A stretch of 64,000 bases of DNA from Otis tarda (Eukaryota; Chordata; Aves; Otidiformes; Otididae), in NCBI GenBank assembly GCA_026413225.1, contig CM048557.1:65710987-65774986 (forward strand), in the 5' to 3' direction. Under the pieces are notes generated by a model. That model was not told the DNA's origin. It made no database searches and saw only the letters and a list, made by a program, of their open reading frames with translations. Numbering within the stretch: the first letter of the stretch is position 1; each line of letters opens with the position of its first letter. The position numbers were made by a program, and so were the translations under genes. This document shows, in pieces, positions 63,793-64,000 of this stretch.

Positions 63793-63936
63793 GTACCGCC
63801 AGAGAAAAGGGACACAGGGACACGCAGCCTGCCGTTCCCAGCTGGGCAGGTGGAAGACTGTGTCCGCGTGCGATTGCTCCAGGAGCTGCTCCCCACACGG
63901 CTCACAGCCCCAAGCTTTTCCTATCACGTGAAGTGA
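63793..63936 (+). CDS. candidate terminal coding exon, unknown protein (47 codons plus stop)
   Basis: A long pyrimidine-rich stretch ends TCTCAAGCTTGCAG at 63,792, then an open frame runs 47 codons to TGA at 63,934-63,936. It starts in phase 0, matching the phase-0 end of the 62,737 candidate. About two thirds of codons end in G/C. The product begins VPPEKRDTGTRSLPFPAG and continues QVEDCVRVRLLQELLPTRL. An internal CAG|GTGGAA could serve as a donor, so the exon may also be internal. No polyadenylation signal is seen before the window ends. No family was recognised. Confidence 0.28.
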   Translation, partial: VPPEKRDTGTRSLPFPAGQVEDCVRVRLLQELLPTRLTAPSFSYHVK

Positions 63937-64000
63937 AATCCAGCAGCCTCCCTGCAAGGGTCGGTCAGTGGATATAATTAACAGGGTATCAGCTCCCATA

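Noticed and set aside
63380-63898. 172-codon minus-strand open frame
   Set aside because: No domain was recognised, and it overlaps the better-supported plus-strand terminal exon candidate.
1-64000. tRNA, rRNA, CRISPR arrays, bacterial operons, integrons
   Set aside because: No B-box-like tRNA motif with a fitting A box, no rRNA sequence, no regularly spaced identical repeats and no ribosome-binding-site/operon pattern were found. The repeats are those of a bird nuclear genome.

Overview
The window looks like nuclear DNA from a bird. The main evidence is a set of 5'-truncated CR1 LINE copies, most of them ending in the avian/reptilian 8-bp tail (ATTCTATG)n. A degraded LTR of a family common in bird genomes supports this. 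Composition is mixed: AT-rich stretches alternate with GC-richer, locally CpG-rich patches. There are long A, T and G runs, short open frames only, and no operons or ribosome-binding sites. I saw no sign of bacterial, organellar or free viral DNA.

Most of the window reads as intergenic or intronic sequence. No protein of a recognised family was found apart from the CR1 reverse-transcriptase remnant. Repeats by position: an antisense solo LTR near 3.9-4.4 kb; clear CR1 3' ends at 12.7, 20.8, 53.1-54.0, 57.7 and 60.4 kb; an old diverged CR1 at 36.4 kb; and a very old CR1-like piece near 14.3 kb. The 53 kb copy is the longest (about 0.9 kb). It keeps an open frame of about 230 codons covering the end of the reverse transcriptase, then is broken by a frameshift and stop. 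Simple-sequence features include a 25-A run at 376, a 21-A run at 47,610, a 53-nt pure purine tract at 43,949, polypyrimidine tracts at 22.3-23.65 and 27.44-27.74 kb, and a degenerate TCCA-rich minisatellite at 50.54 kb.

The right-hand part (49-64 kb) holds the best candidates for protein-coding exons on the + strand. The strongest is at 62,737-62,892: 52 codons, phase 0-0, 79% G/C at third positions, leucine-rich helical product. It joins in phase to a possible terminal exon at 63,793-63,936. A second phase-compatible chain runs 48,937 -> 50,255 -> 52,551 -> 54,699 -> 54,925 and ends in a stop at 55,015. None of these matches a protein I recognise. They rest on splice-like signals, reading frame and composition, so they are leads and not established genes.

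Other points of interest are a diverged direct duplication (55.74 and 56.79 kb), a perfect 16-bp palindrome at 49,173, a hairpin at 17,199-17,242, three CpG-retaining patches, and AT-rich blocks that look like conserved noncoding elements, best seen at 10.86-11.42 kb.
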